A stretch of 64,000 nt of DNA from Aphelocoma coerulescens (GCF_041296385.1 NW_027184085.1:55147109-55211108), one strand, 5' to 3'. Counted from the stretch's first letter, positions 36,674 to 50,892 are shown. Notes: generated from the sequence alone by a model not told the origin. Made by a program: numbers and translations.

Positions 36674-37305
36674 ATGTACTTTTTATCTTTCCTTATCATT
36701 GCAATAGTGTTGGCATTTGGCCCTGTCTTTCCTCAAGGTGAGTACAACCTGAATTTGTTAGATTCGTTGAATAAAAAATGTGAACTGGAGAGACATTTAA
36801 GAATTGATATGAAGGCTGGATATGATAAACATGAACTTAGATGAAGCAGTCTAACTTTGTTTTTAAAAGTTATCATTATCAAAAATACAAATTCTTATAT
36901 GAACCTAGAGGAGTGTGTTGGCATTGAGAGACATGCTCCCACCGACTTGATTGCATAGTCTTATTAGTTGTTTTTTGCCAGGTTCTAAATTTTTGTTTCT
37001 TACTGCATAAAAAGAATATTTTTTGATATTGCAAAATCTGCTCCTCAAAATTTAGCTGGATCAAAGTTATCTTTACAGATTTTATAATTTTTTTCTTTTT
37101 TTCCCCTGGTCTTGCACTAAGAAGTAGTGTTTAACCTTAATCTAACCTCCTCATCTCTTTTCCTTTCTTACCTCAGCTCTTTAGCAGGTGAACAGAATGG
37201 TTGGTGCATGTCTCATGAGCAGCTATTCAGTTATTTCTGTATTTTTTTTCAGGGTATATAGGTAATTATTGCATGATATTCAAATGCTGGTTTGAAGAAT
37301 GTTAA
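36674..37305 (+). CDS. Weak candidate: tiny two-exon secreted peptide (unrecognised)
   Basis: Exon 1 (36674-36737) would encode 21 residues, MYFLSFLIIAIVLAFGPVFPQ, which read like a signal peptide. It ends at a donor matching the consensus exactly (AAG|GTGAGT). An acceptor with a pyrimidine tract (TATTTTTTTTCAG) ends at 37252. Joining in phase 1 gives 17 more residues, GYIGNYCMIFKCWFEEC, then a stop at 37303-37305. A signal exon closed by a phase-1 intron is typical of defensin-like genes, but three cysteines in this spacing do not fit the six-cysteine pattern, and no family is recognised. There is no promoter or poly-A evidence. Chance is the more likely explanation. Confidence 0.12.
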
Positions 37306-37377
37306 TGCAGATCTTTAGAGGATTTGGGTGAGTCCTGAACACCAGTAAATCTTCTCAAAATTCCTGAAAGTTGAGGG

Positions 37378-37480
37378 GATATTGTCAACCCCATTTTATA
37401 AAACTGAGGCACAGAGACAGTTGAGACTTCAGCAACTGAGAAGCCCAATATATTTTTTAGAGTGCTTAACATTATGTAAC
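37378..37480 (+). mobile_element. MIR-type SINE relic
   Basis: It keeps the diagnostic core CCCCATTTTATAAAACTGAG, GGCACAGAGACAGTTGAG and, further on, AGAGTGCTTAACATTATGT matching the MIR 3' part. MIR elements are ancient tRNA-derived SINEs shared across amniotes and are rare but present in birds. Confidence 0.7.
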
Positions 37481-40400
37481 ACTTACTGTATATGAACAGC
37501 AACTAAAGAGTGCCTTCAGTTGTAGGCTGGATTATTTGGTTCTTTAATTCAAACCTTAAAGAAAGACAACTTTAGAAAATTTAAAGTCTAGAAGAAGGGA
37601 TCAGCTAGCTAATAAAATGTCTAGTGTACTTGGAAGTACCCTGTAAAACCCCCTGACAAAGCAGGAAGAGAATTTCTAATCATCTAATAATTTAACTTCC
37701 TAATTTTCTCATTTTCTAACTAGACCCTCATTTTGTAATTTTACATCTAATTTTCATTATGGATTGGAATCTCTTTGCAGCATGACACTGGCTCTTTCAC
37801 AGAAGTACTGAATCATGGAGAGATTTAGTGCAAAAGTAAAATATAGTCATGCAACTATTTTATGGTCTCTTTCCAATTTGTCAGAGTTTTTGGAGGACAG
37901 AAGGGTTGAGACAATCCAGAGAAAGTGAAAATACAGATTATTTAACACTTCTGTAAATTAATCTGTAAGAGCATGCGTAATGGGTTTGAAAGTTTAGAAA
38001 ACTTGTAAAGTGTAGCCTGGAGACAGCAGGGACAGCTGGGAAGAGCAGAAGGCAAAGTGGAGGTGATCTGAGAATGATGTGCTTCATATATGTCCCTGAA
38101 ACTGACATTGTGGCACAGGCTGGTCTGTGAGTACAAAGCAGCATTACCTGCACGTATCAATCAGTTGCTGAACAATTTAGGCTTGTCTGATCGATAATGC
38201 ATGTGTGCCAAGTTGAAAAAATACAGCACAAACATATTTTTGTATTACAGTGTGATTGCTCTAATCTCTAATCTAGTCTCTAATCATCTAATGTAAATAG
38301 GGAATATCTCCACTGATTTAGGAACATGAAAATGTTTAAAAGTTTTCTGAGATGAGGGTGAGGCTGTGTCTTTATCCTATATGGAGCGCTCGTTACCTCA
38401 CAGTTAAAGTATTTGAGTCTGTAAAAGATTTTGCGAACATTCTTTGACTACTCCACCATAACATGACGAGCCTCTCTTTTGTAAGCTGTGTTTCTACAAA
38501 CAAAACTCACTTGTTACTGCTGCAGTTTGGGAATTTGTACTTCTCCCTGTGTACACCAGCATCTGGGACAAGGGAATGAGGCATTGGGGAACCATCTTGG
38601 CACTTATCTGTTTAGAAATTCATCACATTCTGTGGCAAATGCACACTTCTGTCTGATTAACTATTTACACTTTGGAATACTCAATTATTTAGGAAAGTAA
38701 ACCTTTTAGGGTGTAAATATTAAATATGTTTTTATGTAGTAGCCATTAATTCGGCAATGCAGAAATGTGTACAGTTGTGTTTTGTTTTCTATCTATGCAC
38801 CTGTATTGCTGAGTTGGATGTTCCTTTCCGCATATGAGACATGGAACCTATCAGAGGTTCTGGACCTTGATGTTGCTAATAAAAGGCTTTGTTTTATTTC
38901 AGGCATGAAGTCTATACTGAATACTAACGTGCAATGAAGTCCCTGTGCTGCAACCACCATGCTCATGAAACTCCTACTGAATTTAAAGGAATTTTGAATT
39001 CAAGTTTTTGATTTGATAGTTGCTATTTGATTGTTCTCTGACTTGTTTGAAGTCAAGAATTTTAAGAGTTTGTCTTGATTTTTAAATCTACTTTCATTAA
39101 AAGATGAACTGATTTTGAAAAATGTAGCTGTTTTTGAACAACCTGGCACTTAGGGGTATTGCGTTTTAGTTCATAGCTTACTTTGTAATTTTGACAGGGT
39201 TATTTGTGAAACCAGTTGAAATAATAATTCTGGCTCAGAGATTTTGGTATGGGTGTTTTGGTAGGATGGGTTGACTCAGGTGTCTAGCTGTAAAAAAGAA
39301 AAGCAGAAGCTTAGTGAAAAATTTAAGACAAGGCAGTGAGTAAAGCAATTTATTTTTTTGTGTACTGAACGGGACATAACAAAATGAGAAAGCTCATACC
39401 AAAAGCTGTAACATGGAAGTGTTAAATGAAGCATGAGTGCTAAATTATATCGCACATTAAATGTTTCATTTGCCTCATAATTACAATAATTGCAAGCCTT
39501 TTAACTTTTATGGCCCACAGCTGGAGCTTGGCATAGTATTCTTGAGGGGGAAAGCCCGAATGAGGCTGGAATACTTTTAAATAACATCTTCAAAAGAAAG
39601 GAAAAACAAGGACACCTTGCTTGCAGGTCTCTCTTAACAACTTTTGTTGATCCCGTAATCAAATGACAGAAAACATTCAGGGCATTACACACACTACAAA
39701 AGTGAGGTACCATAGTTGATGATGTAACACAGGGACCTAACTGGTTTTCTTTGAACACACCTTGACACTAATCATGAGATAAAGTCCTCAACATCAGGCA
39801 GGGAAGAAAAGGTGTGATAATATACTAGTTAAGTTTAGCTTTTGCAGCAGATTTTAAAGTTATTGACACTGTAAAATTTTTAAGATGTGGCTTGAATTGA
39901 GTATAAATTAGTTGCCCATCTTGCAAGAACTATATTAATTAATTTACAGCTATGTCAGTTGACAGTCTTTTCCCTCCATTGGGCTGACTGAGTATTAAAT
40001 TCCCTTACTCTGCAGATTTTTAACACTGGTTGCTAGGGAGCTGTTGTAGCACAGAAGTATAAGGCAACTACTTCTCCTTCACCTTCTCCATTGTGTGCCT
40101 TGCATAAGAATATGTCAACAGCAAGTGGAATCAGCCTGCTTAAAATCAGCAGGATTTTAATTTGGAGGATGTTCCTATGACACCAAAGCTGAAGCCTTCA
40201 TCTGATGTAACTGTCTTCCCACAAGGGTTTTATCAGCTAGAACACATGCTGTGTGTTTTTATTTGTAGACATTTTTAATCAATCAGTGTTTGTGTCAAAG
40301 ATACAATCTGACCAGACAGGTCTGTGTCAAGAACATTCTACAGATCTCTTCACTTTCTTAAATAGAGGAGGCCTCTAAGTGATTTCCTAGGGAAAATGAT

Positions 40401-41519
40401 GCGTACAGTAACTGGCACATCTTAGGAAGGAATGAAATGTTGGAAACCTTCAAGAACCTAGAAAGGGGTCTGAGCACTTTGGGTATGCACAGTGAGCGGG
40501 AATTCTGGGTTTGCTTCCTCCAAGAGGAAGCTACTGTATACACCCAGACTGCTCTGTGGCCTGGCCTGGCACTTGGAGACGGGACATTTGCTTTGAAACT
40601 GCTTCCGTGCCCAACCCAAAGCACACGTGCAGATTCAGCAGTAATGCTTCAGGCTCTGCAGAGCTGGGCTGGAAGTGGGTGCTGGGAAAGGCAGGCAGCA
40701 TGGTTTACCTTCAAATTCCCATTGCAAATAACTTGCATCATCTTTTAATTGCTGTTAGGGAAATTAATTATCAATAGTTTAAATTCAGATCTAATTGCAG
40801 GCTGTTCAAATAGCATTTCTTGTTCCTTTTTCATAGTATAATAATGTTTATGATCAGCATGATAAAATTCCAAGTCATTTTTCTCTCTGCAGAGAAAAAT
40901 TCTCTCTGCAGAGTGTAGCAGAATGTTTAGGAAAGGAGTTGGAATTCTCTTAGATATTACTGAGAAGAAATGAAGACAATTTTACAGGCTTATAAGGTCA
41001 AGGTTACAACACCTTTTGAGACCAACAGGAAAAAAAAATAGTATTTTTGCCATCATTACATAGTATAATACCGGCCCGTGTACTAGCCAGAGCCTGGCCA
41101 GAAGATCATTGCATATTGAGGAGGAAGTGATCCCTATAAGAATTATCCATAAGTGCACTGTGCCACATGCACAGCTGGGCCTTCAGGGCTGTGCTGCGTT
41201 GCACAAATTCCCTGGCTCCAGGATGAAGGGAGCCAGCTCACTGAAATGGAAAAGCCCGCAGACAGTTGCCACTGGGTACTAGTGATTGCATCACTTGTGT
41301 GCCCCAGTTTGTATCTAACAGTGCAGCAAGAAGTTTGCGTGTGAGCATCCTTCCTGCTTGTCAGTAGGAGGGGTGAATATAGGATGGTGAATATAGTTCT
41401 ATATAAGAAAATCCTATAATAGTTTGAATGATCCAAATTATGGGAATCTCTTTTAGACATAGGGTCTGCACAGTGTGCTGTGCGTGGGCTGGAGGTCCTG
41501 CACTATTTGGGGTTCTCAA
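37481..41519. other. Unassigned DNA
   Basis: No gene or repeat is recognised. Small features are ATCTCTAATCTAGTCTCTAA-type reiteration near 38263 and a doubled CTCTCTGCAGAG near 40885-40912. Open frames at 39501-39758 (-), 40437-40777 (+) and 41143-41460 (-) are without domains. Confidence 0.45.
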
Positions 41520-42500
41520 TATAGAATCAGAGAATCAAAGAGTGGTTTGAGTTGGAAGGGACTTTTAAGATCATCTAGTTCCAACCCTCCTGCCATGGAC
41601 AAGGACACTTTTCACTAAATCAGGTTGTTCAGGGCCCCATTCAACCTGGTCTTGAATACTTCCAAGAACAAGGCAGCCACAATTCCTCTGACAACCTGTT
41701 CCAGTGTCTCACTGTCATCACAGTTAAGAATTCCTTCCTAAGATGTAACTTTAACTCATCCTCTTTCACTTTAGAGCCATTCCTCTTGTCCTTTCTCTTC
41801 ATGTCCTAGCAAAAATTGCCTCTTTAGCTCTCCTATAGCCTCCTTCAAGTACTGGAAATTGCTATAAAATCTTCCTGGAGCCTTCTCTTCTCCAGATTGA
41901 ACAACCCCAATCCCTCAGGCTGTTTTCATAGGAGGCATATTCCAGCCCTCTGATCATCTTCATGGCCCACCTCTGGACTCATTCCAAGAAGTCCACATCC
42001 TTCTTATGTTGGAGGCCACAGAGGCGGATGCAGCACTCCAGGTGGGGTCTCACATGGGCCAAGTGGAAGAGCAGAATCCCCTCCCTCGCCCTACTGGCCA
42101 CACTGCTTTTGATACAGCACAGGATATGGTTGGATTTTTGGACTACTTGTGCACATTGCTGGCTCATGTTGAGTTTCTTGTCCACCAACACTGCAAACGT
42201 CTTCTACCCAGGACTGCTCTTGATCCATTCCCCGCCCAGCCTGTATTTGCATTTGGGATTGTCCCAGTCCTGGTGCAGGACCTTGCACTTGACCTTGTTG
42301 AACTTCATGAGGTTTGCACAGATCTACCTTTCAAGTTTGTAAAGGTCCCTCTGGATGCCATCCTGTCCCTGCAGTGTGTTGACAGCACCACACAGCTTGG
42401 TGCTGTTGGAAACATTGTTGACGGTGTGGCTGATTCTGTTGTCCTCGAGGCTGATAAAGATGTTAAATAACACTGATCCCAACGCCAACCCCTGAGGTAT
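41520..42500 (-). mobile_element. CR1 LINE 3' fragment, about 1 kb
   Basis: It starts with the CR1 tail in reverse (AGAATCAGAGAATCAAAGAG, GAGTTGGAAGGGAC, AGATCATCTAGTTCCAACCC) and continues through TCTTCTCCAGATTGAACAAC, GGTGGGGTCTCACATGGGCC and CTGGTGCAGGACCTTGCACT to the post-reverse-transcriptase region. The 5' end is missing. Confidence 0.93.
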
Positions 42501-45500
42501 GCAATTACAATAAATGTATGGAATTTGTGAACAATATTTATAAGTGCAGGTCAGAATTGCTAGCTAAAATGGCAGATGACTTCACTCTTCCCAAGAATTG
42601 GCGAATCTGTAGTTAAGATTGCCCACCATTAGATACCATTCTCTGAACACCTAATTGCCTTCAATAATTATTTAAAAGACCCATAAAAGCATATATTTTC
42701 AGGGAATTCCAACTTGGAATTTCTATTCCAAGAAGAACTATTGCCAGTAGTATATAAAATCAACTATGACTTTGCCTTGCTGACCTTGCATTGCCTTGTT
42801 GTATTGAGGTATATCCTAGCTGTGTTTATTCATTGCTACAGATAAGTTGGTAATTTTTTATTTCTTTCAACTTGGAAATTGTATTGTAGCAATGAGGAAA
42901 AAGGGAAAAACCAACTCCCATGTGACTGGCTGCAAAAACAGTGGCAATCAATCTATGGATAATTTACAGGGGTGTTTTTGCGATTGCTCGTCATGGTGCA
43001 TGTGAGTATATACAGATTGGTAATATCAAATTACAGTGGAGGAAAGGATTAGGCTTTTACAGTAGACTATACACAATGACAAACTGATGTCATGCAGTTG
43101 GGGAAAAAAAGAGATTATTTGTGTAGTATTAACAAATGTATTTAAAATCTGAATGAGAATTCTTGGGCTTCGTGATTGAGAAACTTCAGCTGTAGTTGTG
43201 TGGCTTTTTGACACCACTCACAAAAAGGAGATAGAGATTAGAGAATGATCAGAAGAACAGCTAAGAACCAAAAATGATAATTTTATGAAAGACAGTGAGG
43301 GATAAGCAGTTAAACTAGAGAAGGTAAAACTAACATGGAAGAGAACATTTCAAGTACAAGCAGTTCTCTACTAAAGATAACAGCAGTCAACTATACTGAC
43401 TATCAGTTAAGAACTGGGCAGAAAGAAGCTAGTTGGTTTGCTCTGAAGGAGTTTAAGGCTGAGCATCAGTTCTAGATGTGGTTATGTTACAACATTATAG
43501 AATTAGCATCACAAGAGGCTTTTAAGAGGGCATTAGCTAAAATCTGTCTGCTTCATAAGATCATGCTTAAAATATAGAGGGTCTTCATGCAACTTGAGTC
43601 TTGTTCACTTTATGTGATTTCTCTGACTTTGGAATGAGGAACGGTTTGAATCCCAAGCCAACACACAAGCTATATGGGAACTTCCTCTTCACAGGTGTTT
43701 GAGTTAACATCAGACCTGGCACATCAGCGGGGAGTATGGCAAATTAGTTAATCTAGTATGGCTATAAAGAACACCATGATCCTTTCAATTTATCTCAGCA
43801 CTCTGAGTCTGGAAAAGGTTCAGTGAGTTGTACTTGGCTAAATTTTCTGGCAAAATTCTTGTTCGTGAAACTTCCGCCTCTTTGTGCCAGCTGGCAACAG
43901 AAATAGCAACACAAAAATGAATTTGTGTGCCTTTCTTCCACCAGTTTTGTGCAATTTAAGGATCCATCTTTTGGAGGAGCTCATATGAGCTGTTAAGTTT
44001 CTTTTATTTTCATGCACTCTGCAAATCTGAATACTTCAGGCTGAAGACGCATTTAATTCTTTTTCACACATATGGTAATAAGGCACTGGGTGCTCAAGGT
44101 GTCCTGGTATGAGGATGCTGATTATGAAACCAAGGGTTTCATGCAGAAACTTCATACTTCCTAACTGGCACTGCAGGAACTTAATACAGAGTCAAGATTT
44201 ACTTGTGCAATGTTCATGCTGTATTTGGAACTCTGCCCACAGCAATTTAAAAATAAATTAATTATGTACAACATGTAGTTTTGCCCCTGCATGAATGGCA
44301 AGTCTAAGAAATGTTACATTTGTCTACTTTCAGTTTTGCTTTTCCATTTTGCATAATGAAAGGATATGAACACTAAATAGACCTGGTGTTTATGAGATAT
44401 TTATGTTCATAAGTAGTTCCTTGTCACTTTTACTGGTGGCACCCTGCTAAGATGCTTCAGTATTATTATTATTTCAGTATTATTATTTTTTAATTGATGT
44501 CAGAAGCACTAGTACTGTTGTGATTGGAATGGCTCTGCAATTTCTTCTTCTCTCTGTTTTGTCAGAAGCAGTTTCTGAAAGAAAACATCAGAATGACAGC
44601 AATTTCTGACAGAAAAATTCAGAAGCAGTGTTAAGAATACATAGTTTATTGGTATTTATGACTTTGGAAGATGGAGAATGCAAAAGGACAATTTCGCTAC
44701 CTAAAAAATGTCTGTCTGTCCTTGTTTCCAGAGCAAACTCTAGATTTCTCATTCCCAACAAAAGATATTACTGCTTTAAAAAACAAATATATGGGAATAA
44801 ATAAAATTTTGGCTTCATTATTTGGCGTTTTTCCCCTTTCATACTTGAGAGGCTTTATTAAGCTGCTTTGCAAATATTAGAGCATGTAGAAGAAAGAAGA
44901 ACTGACTAGGTAAGTGTGCTGTTGGCTAGACATTTATCAGCCATTCATGCCTGCATGACTGGATAGTTTCACTTTCCTTGTGAGTGGATGTCTGTTAGCC
45001 ATGTGCAGCTGAGGCTCTGAGGGGTAATTGAAACTTTTGGATAATCAGTTTTTGTAAAGAACTATAGACGCTTTCCTAGCAGTCATGGATTTGTGGAATG
45101 TCTCCAGATAATATCAAAATGGCCAGGTAGGATTTCAATAATTAGAAGTTGCTTATTACAAGAAAGCACGGGCCACGAAATGAAGCTACCTGTCACTTAG
45201 AACCGTGACAAAATTGTAAGTGAAATATATTGTCCACCAGAGAAAAAAAGTTCTCTGTCTGAAGGTCAACATTTATTAAGCTTTAGGAATCAAAGTAATG
45301 ATAACTGTATTCCTACCTTAAGTATCAAGTATTATTCCCAGGGATGAAGAAAAGTTCACTCATGGGCAGCCAATTAGCCACTGTGCAGTTTCGGTACAGT
45401 ACAAAACCAGCTCATTCCAATTTGCCTCCTGTAGAGGTCTAAGAGGTTGATGTGATAACCTTGAAGAATGTATGTTACACTATAAACATGCAAGTTTTTC

Positions 45501-48500
45501 TTCATCCAGCTTCCTGTCACCATGGTAAGTTACTCTCATGCAAATTTTTTTCAGTGTAAATGACAAAGAAAATTCTCCTTTTTGAAGTGAAGCATAGAGG
45601 GGTTGTTGGGCTTTTTTGTGCATTCCAAATGCATACTCTTTCTCATGCCTTTTCCGTAGATGTAAGAGCACAATGTGGAAACTGGAATAGTATGACAAGA
45701 CCGAATACCATCTCGTTTTTCCTCAGTGCATTTCTTTAAAATACTCATTCAACATCTGCATTTTAAACCCTCTGTTGATGTAAGTGCTTATTCCTGAATT
45801 AACTGTTGTGTTTCAGAAAACTTGCCTCCATTTATTTATAAAGAGGAAAATTGGTAATTACCAATGGCACAGAAGCACAGAACTGTGGCATAAGTTACAT
45901 GGATCTGATTCTTAGTTGTGCTGCAGACTTGTTTTTTGACCTGGCAAATGATTGTCCTCTAGCTCCTACCAATTCCTGTGGAAGGTAAACTGCTGATTAC
46001 TGCATCACTCCATGTGAACCTAGGGGATGGACCACAGGGAGGAACAGGAAGGGAGGAAGGGAGCGTGCCTTAGGTCACCACAGACAAAATTGATATAATA
46101 CAATTGCTGTATTATATTCTTACTCTATTATATCCCATTTATAACTTGGAGCAATTTACTTGGAGCAAAGTAAAATCTCTGGAGCAGCATTGTACTTTTA
46201 TTGTCTTGTACTTACTCTTCAACACAAGATTGCAAGGCAGCAATACCACTTTAGTGCTGGCCAGAGCTCCTGATGAGTTCTGTAATGTGAACAATAGCAA
46301 TCAGAGCAGGAAGGAAATAACACACTGCAAACCAGGGGTAAAATGACATGCTAAAACTTAAAAGAATTACAAAAAAACGCCACCCAGAAAAAAAAAAAGA
46401 ACCAACAAAACCAAACCCAAACAACAAAACCACTGCTTCTTTTTCTGCAGTCAAGGGTTTCTAGAGTTTTCTATAGCATTTTTTATAGTTTCATCAATTA
46501 GGTGCAAGAGAAATTAGAGCACTCCCTGTTGGCAAAATGGGAAATGAGAACTAACATGGCAGCTCTCTTGGGTCTCCCTGTTTCAATTTTCTTTCTACAT
46601 GTTGTGATCACCTATGAATAAGTTGGACACTCATTTTGAAGTCCAGTGGAATAGTTAATTTTTGTGTAGTTTATCAGCAGCAAATGATTCCTGTGAATAG
46701 TTGTTTATAATTCTCTGATTTAATAGAGATATTTTTTATTCAGGCTTTCTGCCTGATTCTGAAGTTCACAACAATTTTTCTGAAACAGAAATATTCGCGC
46801 AAGGGTAATTTCAGTCCTGAAAGGAAAAAGAGCTGCTGTAATGCAGGTAGCAGAACTAGGTCACTATTTCTGAGAGAAATCACTGGAACACTTTATTTAA
46901 CTTCTATTAAAAAGACTTTGATGGGTTATCCCACCACTGCTGAAGGACAGCAATACTCACTGTCAGAGATAGAGGTTTCCATCAAAGTTCTAAAAGGAAG
47001 GAATGTTTCCCCTCTTCCTCACAGTTGTTTGCAACGCAGGGTGTATAAACAAGGCATTCTTATTTGTTCAGCTTATTCAAACAGATGGATTTAACTCCTG
47101 CTTAAGAAATAGTCCAGGAATCAACTGTGATTATTTCTGTTTCATAGTAAGACATAAGGAGATAAGAGTAGAATCCCCTTGGGAAGGGACAGTCACAAGG
47201 AATGGGTTCTAAATAGGAATTTCGGGGGACAGAGTAGGAGAGAAAGGTGTGTTCTGGGAGAAATATTTGGGCAGTAGACAAATGGTGCTTGTCTTGACAC
47301 TGTCTTGACAGTGAGATTTTGAAAATATTAGTCTATTAGGTAAATGTATCTTGGGGCTTGTGGGCAGATAACAGCTGGTCTCTGTGCAGGACAGCTCCAT
47401 GAACCCACTTGTGATTTACATTTTTCCAGTCACTTCTGTTTCCTCTCTCAGGAAAGAGCACACACTGTGATACCAGAACATATGTGTGTTTAACTTTGTG
47501 GATGTGGCTGAAATCTATCTGAGTGCTGCTAGCTTTAGGTTAAATAGTCAGTGTTAATTAGGACAGCTGTAGTCTTGAATGCTGTGCCTAGATATGACAT
47601 TGCTGTTAGCTCTAGCTGGCAAATACATCTGCTCTGAGAATTTAGTGCTGCAGAATTCCTTAAGAACTGGAGATGGAAAATGTTTTCAAGAAGCACTGGA
47701 TTTTTCCAACTTGTACTTTGTTTGGAAAATTTACCCAATGAGAGGTATTTAAACACCACATTGTTTTTAAAACTCTACGTGTTTTTATTTTTCTGTTATT
47801 TCTTCTTTGAACCTTACATTTGCAGTCAGAGGTATTGAGGATGAGCGCAGGGGAGTTGTTTAGCAAAAGATAAATAACAGTTTTTAGATGTCTTCAGTTT
47901 TTTTCATTTTTATTGGACTGTCAGAGTCTATGCATGAAGTTAAGATATCATATTCAGATTTCTTGAAGTAGCTTTAGTCCTTCTGGGCTGGGTGCTGCTT
48001 ACCAGTAGATTTAGGGAGTCATAATGAAAAATGCATCAATTGCAGCAATTTCAGTAATGGTTAGACATTGCACTGGTCTAACATTTTCTGAGCTGTTCTT
48101 GGTGGCTGCAATTGAAGCCATTGTTAAGGTAATGTAGGCAAAACGATTTTGTTTCCTGGACATGTATAGTCCCTATTTGTTGCAAGCCATGAAACTGTGC
48201 TTCCAGTTGTCAAGGAAGCTCTCTGTCCCAGGTTGTTTTTAGTGAGCAAAAGTGGTCAAATTCCATTCCAGTATACATCTCATGTCAACAAAGACAGACG
48301 CAGGTAACCTTATGAGAGTGACTTTCCTTTTCTTCTTGTGTCTTTGTCTAAATGTGATTCTCCCTTCAGGCTACAGCACTCAACCCAGACATACAGACGT
48401 CTGAACAGGTATAAGCATACATATATGTGGACCACTGTGGGTTTTTAAGGCAGAAAGCTGAATAAACTAGACTTTATTATACTAAATAACTGGAAAATCT

Positions 48501-49712
48501 GTTATTTGAAGCAAACCTGTAATGTGGGTATCATCTTTCTTCAAAAGACATAAAAAGGGAATACGTGTATGTTACATGCTTTAATTATGGTTAACAGCTG
48601 GTCACTCTTTTTGTTTTTCTGGGTGGGACTGAAACTGAACTCTCCTACATATTCCTGAATTTTTGACTTTTAATAGTGTTACAGTGTTTAACAGCGTTTG
48701 ACTTTTAACAGTTAAGCCCTAAGAGGAAAATACTGTGTTTCAGGCAGTTACTGAGCTGTGTTTTCCACAGCTAATTTTCTAATGATCACTAAATGGTGGT
48801 TATTAAACAGGTCATCTTGTAAATAGTCACAAGAAAATTTTTAATGTAATTAAGTGTTTTGAATACAGCTGGATTACTGTTCTGATTATCTAGCTGTTTG
48901 TTCATGTATTGTATTTTTATATAATAACAGCACCCTGACATATATTTATGGTTAGATATATGTAAGTGAGTTCTGAACAACAGCAGCTCTATGCTTATAG
49001 GAGCCCTGGCTGGAAGTGGTCTGAGGGACTACAAAACCCATCCTATGCATGCTGAGAAAATCAGCAGAGCCTTGAACCAAACAAGTTCTCTTGTACACAG
49101 TGCAGCGTCTCACTCTGTCTTGTGCCAGGCTAGTGCGCTGCTGCAGTGACCTTCTCCGCACTTGAGAAGACAACTGAGAATCTTACACATTTTGTTGTGT
49201 GCAAGAATTGCATTCCCTTCCAGCTTGTGTATCACACATTGTGAGACCTCTATAGCTCTTTAAAATAGTATGGATACAGATCTTCTATAAACAAGAACTG
49301 TTCCCAAGCCAAAATGAATAAATAGAACTGCAAAGTGATTGTAATGCAGCTCCACTGATTTTACACATAATGATCCTGACTAAGATATCTTTGGCTCTGT
49401 CCATAAGTGGCAATCATTTTGCCTTTTCGAGTGTCTGGATAAGGCAAACTGCCCAGCATGGTCAGCTTCACAGAGTAAAATTTTAGGTCTGCCAATGCTG
49501 TTTGATTACCATATGTAAGCAAAATATGCAGTGTGGCTATGTTCCTAGCTGTCTACAAGCATTCAATGGAACCATGACTGGGATGGTTTTTAATTTAATC
49601 CATGTTTAAAAATTTGTACCTTTTTCTGTGTTGTGTATTTTGGTATCAAGGTGTCTTTAGTACATCTCAGACTGGATATTGCAGTGTCTATGGGGCTGGA
49701 AATATCAATCAA
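42501..49712. other. Long unassigned AT-rich stretch
   Basis: About 7.2 kb without any recognisable gene, RNA or repeat family. It contains an A-rich patch with AAC words at 46370-46434 and reiterated TATTATTATT near 44462-44490. It may be ordinary intergenic or intronic sequence, possibly with conserved elements that cannot be seen without alignment. Confidence 0.5.
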
Positions 49713-50530
49713 TCATAGAATCATAGATTATAATGAATTGGAAAGAACCCACAACGATTATCAAAATTCAACTGATGCTTCTGAACAGGACAAGTCCAAG
49801 AGTCACACCATGTGCCCAATAGCACTGTCCACAAGCTTCTTGAACTCTGTCAGGTTAGGTGCTGTGACCATTTCCCTGGGGAGCCTGTTCCAGTGCCCAA
49901 TCAACCGCTGGGTGAAGAACTTTTCTTCTGATATACAACTTAGACCTCCCCTAACACAGCTTCAGGCCGTTCCCTTGGGTCCTGTCATTGGTCACCACTG
50001 AGAACAGATCAGTGCCTGCCCCTCCTCTTCCCCTCACAAGGAAGTTGTAACTGCAGTGAGGTCTCCCCTCAGTCCCCTCTCCTCCAGGCTGAACAGACCA
50101 AGTGACCTCAGCCACTCCTCACACGGCTTCCCCTCAAGGCCCTTCCCCATCCTCGTGCCCTCCTTGGGACACTCTCTAACAGCTCCATGGCTTTTCTGTG
50201 TTGTGGCACCCAGACCTGCCCCCAGCACTCGTGGTGAGGCTGCCCCAGTGCAGAGCAGAGCAGGACAATCCCCTCCCTTGCCCGGCTGGTGATGCTGTGC
50301 CTGATGCACCCCAGGACACGGGTGGCTCTCCTGGCTGCCAGGGCACTGCTGGCTCATGTTCAACTTGTCATTGACCAGGACTCCCTTTCTGTGGCTCTGT
50401 TTTCCAGTCTATCCTTCCCTAGTCTGTCTGTACATGCAGGGCTGCTCTGTCCCAGATGCAGAATCTGGCACTTGCCCTTCTTAAAATTCATATGGCTGGT
50501 GATTGCCTATTACTGAGCCTCCTCTGGCCC
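49713..50530 (-). mobile_element. CR1 LINE, 3' part, interrupted by LTR
   Basis: It begins with AATCATAGAATCATAGATTA and runs to the start of the LTR at 50531. On the minus strand a frame (50363-50034) gives the same peptide remnant as the + strand CR1 at about 23417, nearly residue for residue, so both belong to one young subfamily. The element resumes at 50893. Confidence 0.93.
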
Positions 50531-50892
50531 TGTGGCTCACACGCATGAATGCACAGACACAGGGATGGCTTCAGTAATATTAAGTCAATGTCAAGGAGTT
50601 GAGAAGGGTTCTTGCGTAAGAGTTCCACAGAAAGCAGTTTATTGCTACGAATTGTGAAGGTTTCCAGAGGCAAATGACCCCAAGCATGTGACAGCTCAGG
50701 CTTAAGTACAGGGGTGTGGCTAACACCAGGAGCCAACCAGGGAAGCAGAACGGGGGTACATTACCACAACCGAACAAGGTATCCTGGGAGAGGTTCCTTT
50801 CCCTCGCCACTACCGGTAAGTCTTTGGCACCAGAGACTGTCTTACCAAGAGCCCTCTCTGTTTCTTGTACCACTGGTCAATTGGCCCCCACA
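50531..50892 (-). mobile_element. Small solo LTR nested in CR1
   Basis: The segment is foreign to the CR1 it splits. It starts TGTGGCTCAC and ends GGCCCCCACA, giving matching inverted termini TGTGG/CCACA. A minus-strand AATAAA lies at 50643-50638, about 107 bp from its 3' end. Flanking TGGCCC and TTGCCC (offset by one base) may be a decayed target duplication. Its age must be less than that of the CR1 host. Confidence 0.6.

Noticed and set aside
38488..38700. Cysteine-rich frame considered as a partner exon for the signal-peptide exon at 36674
   Set aside because: The frame that would follow a phase-1 splice differs from the cysteine-rich one, and the spacing fits no defensin pattern.
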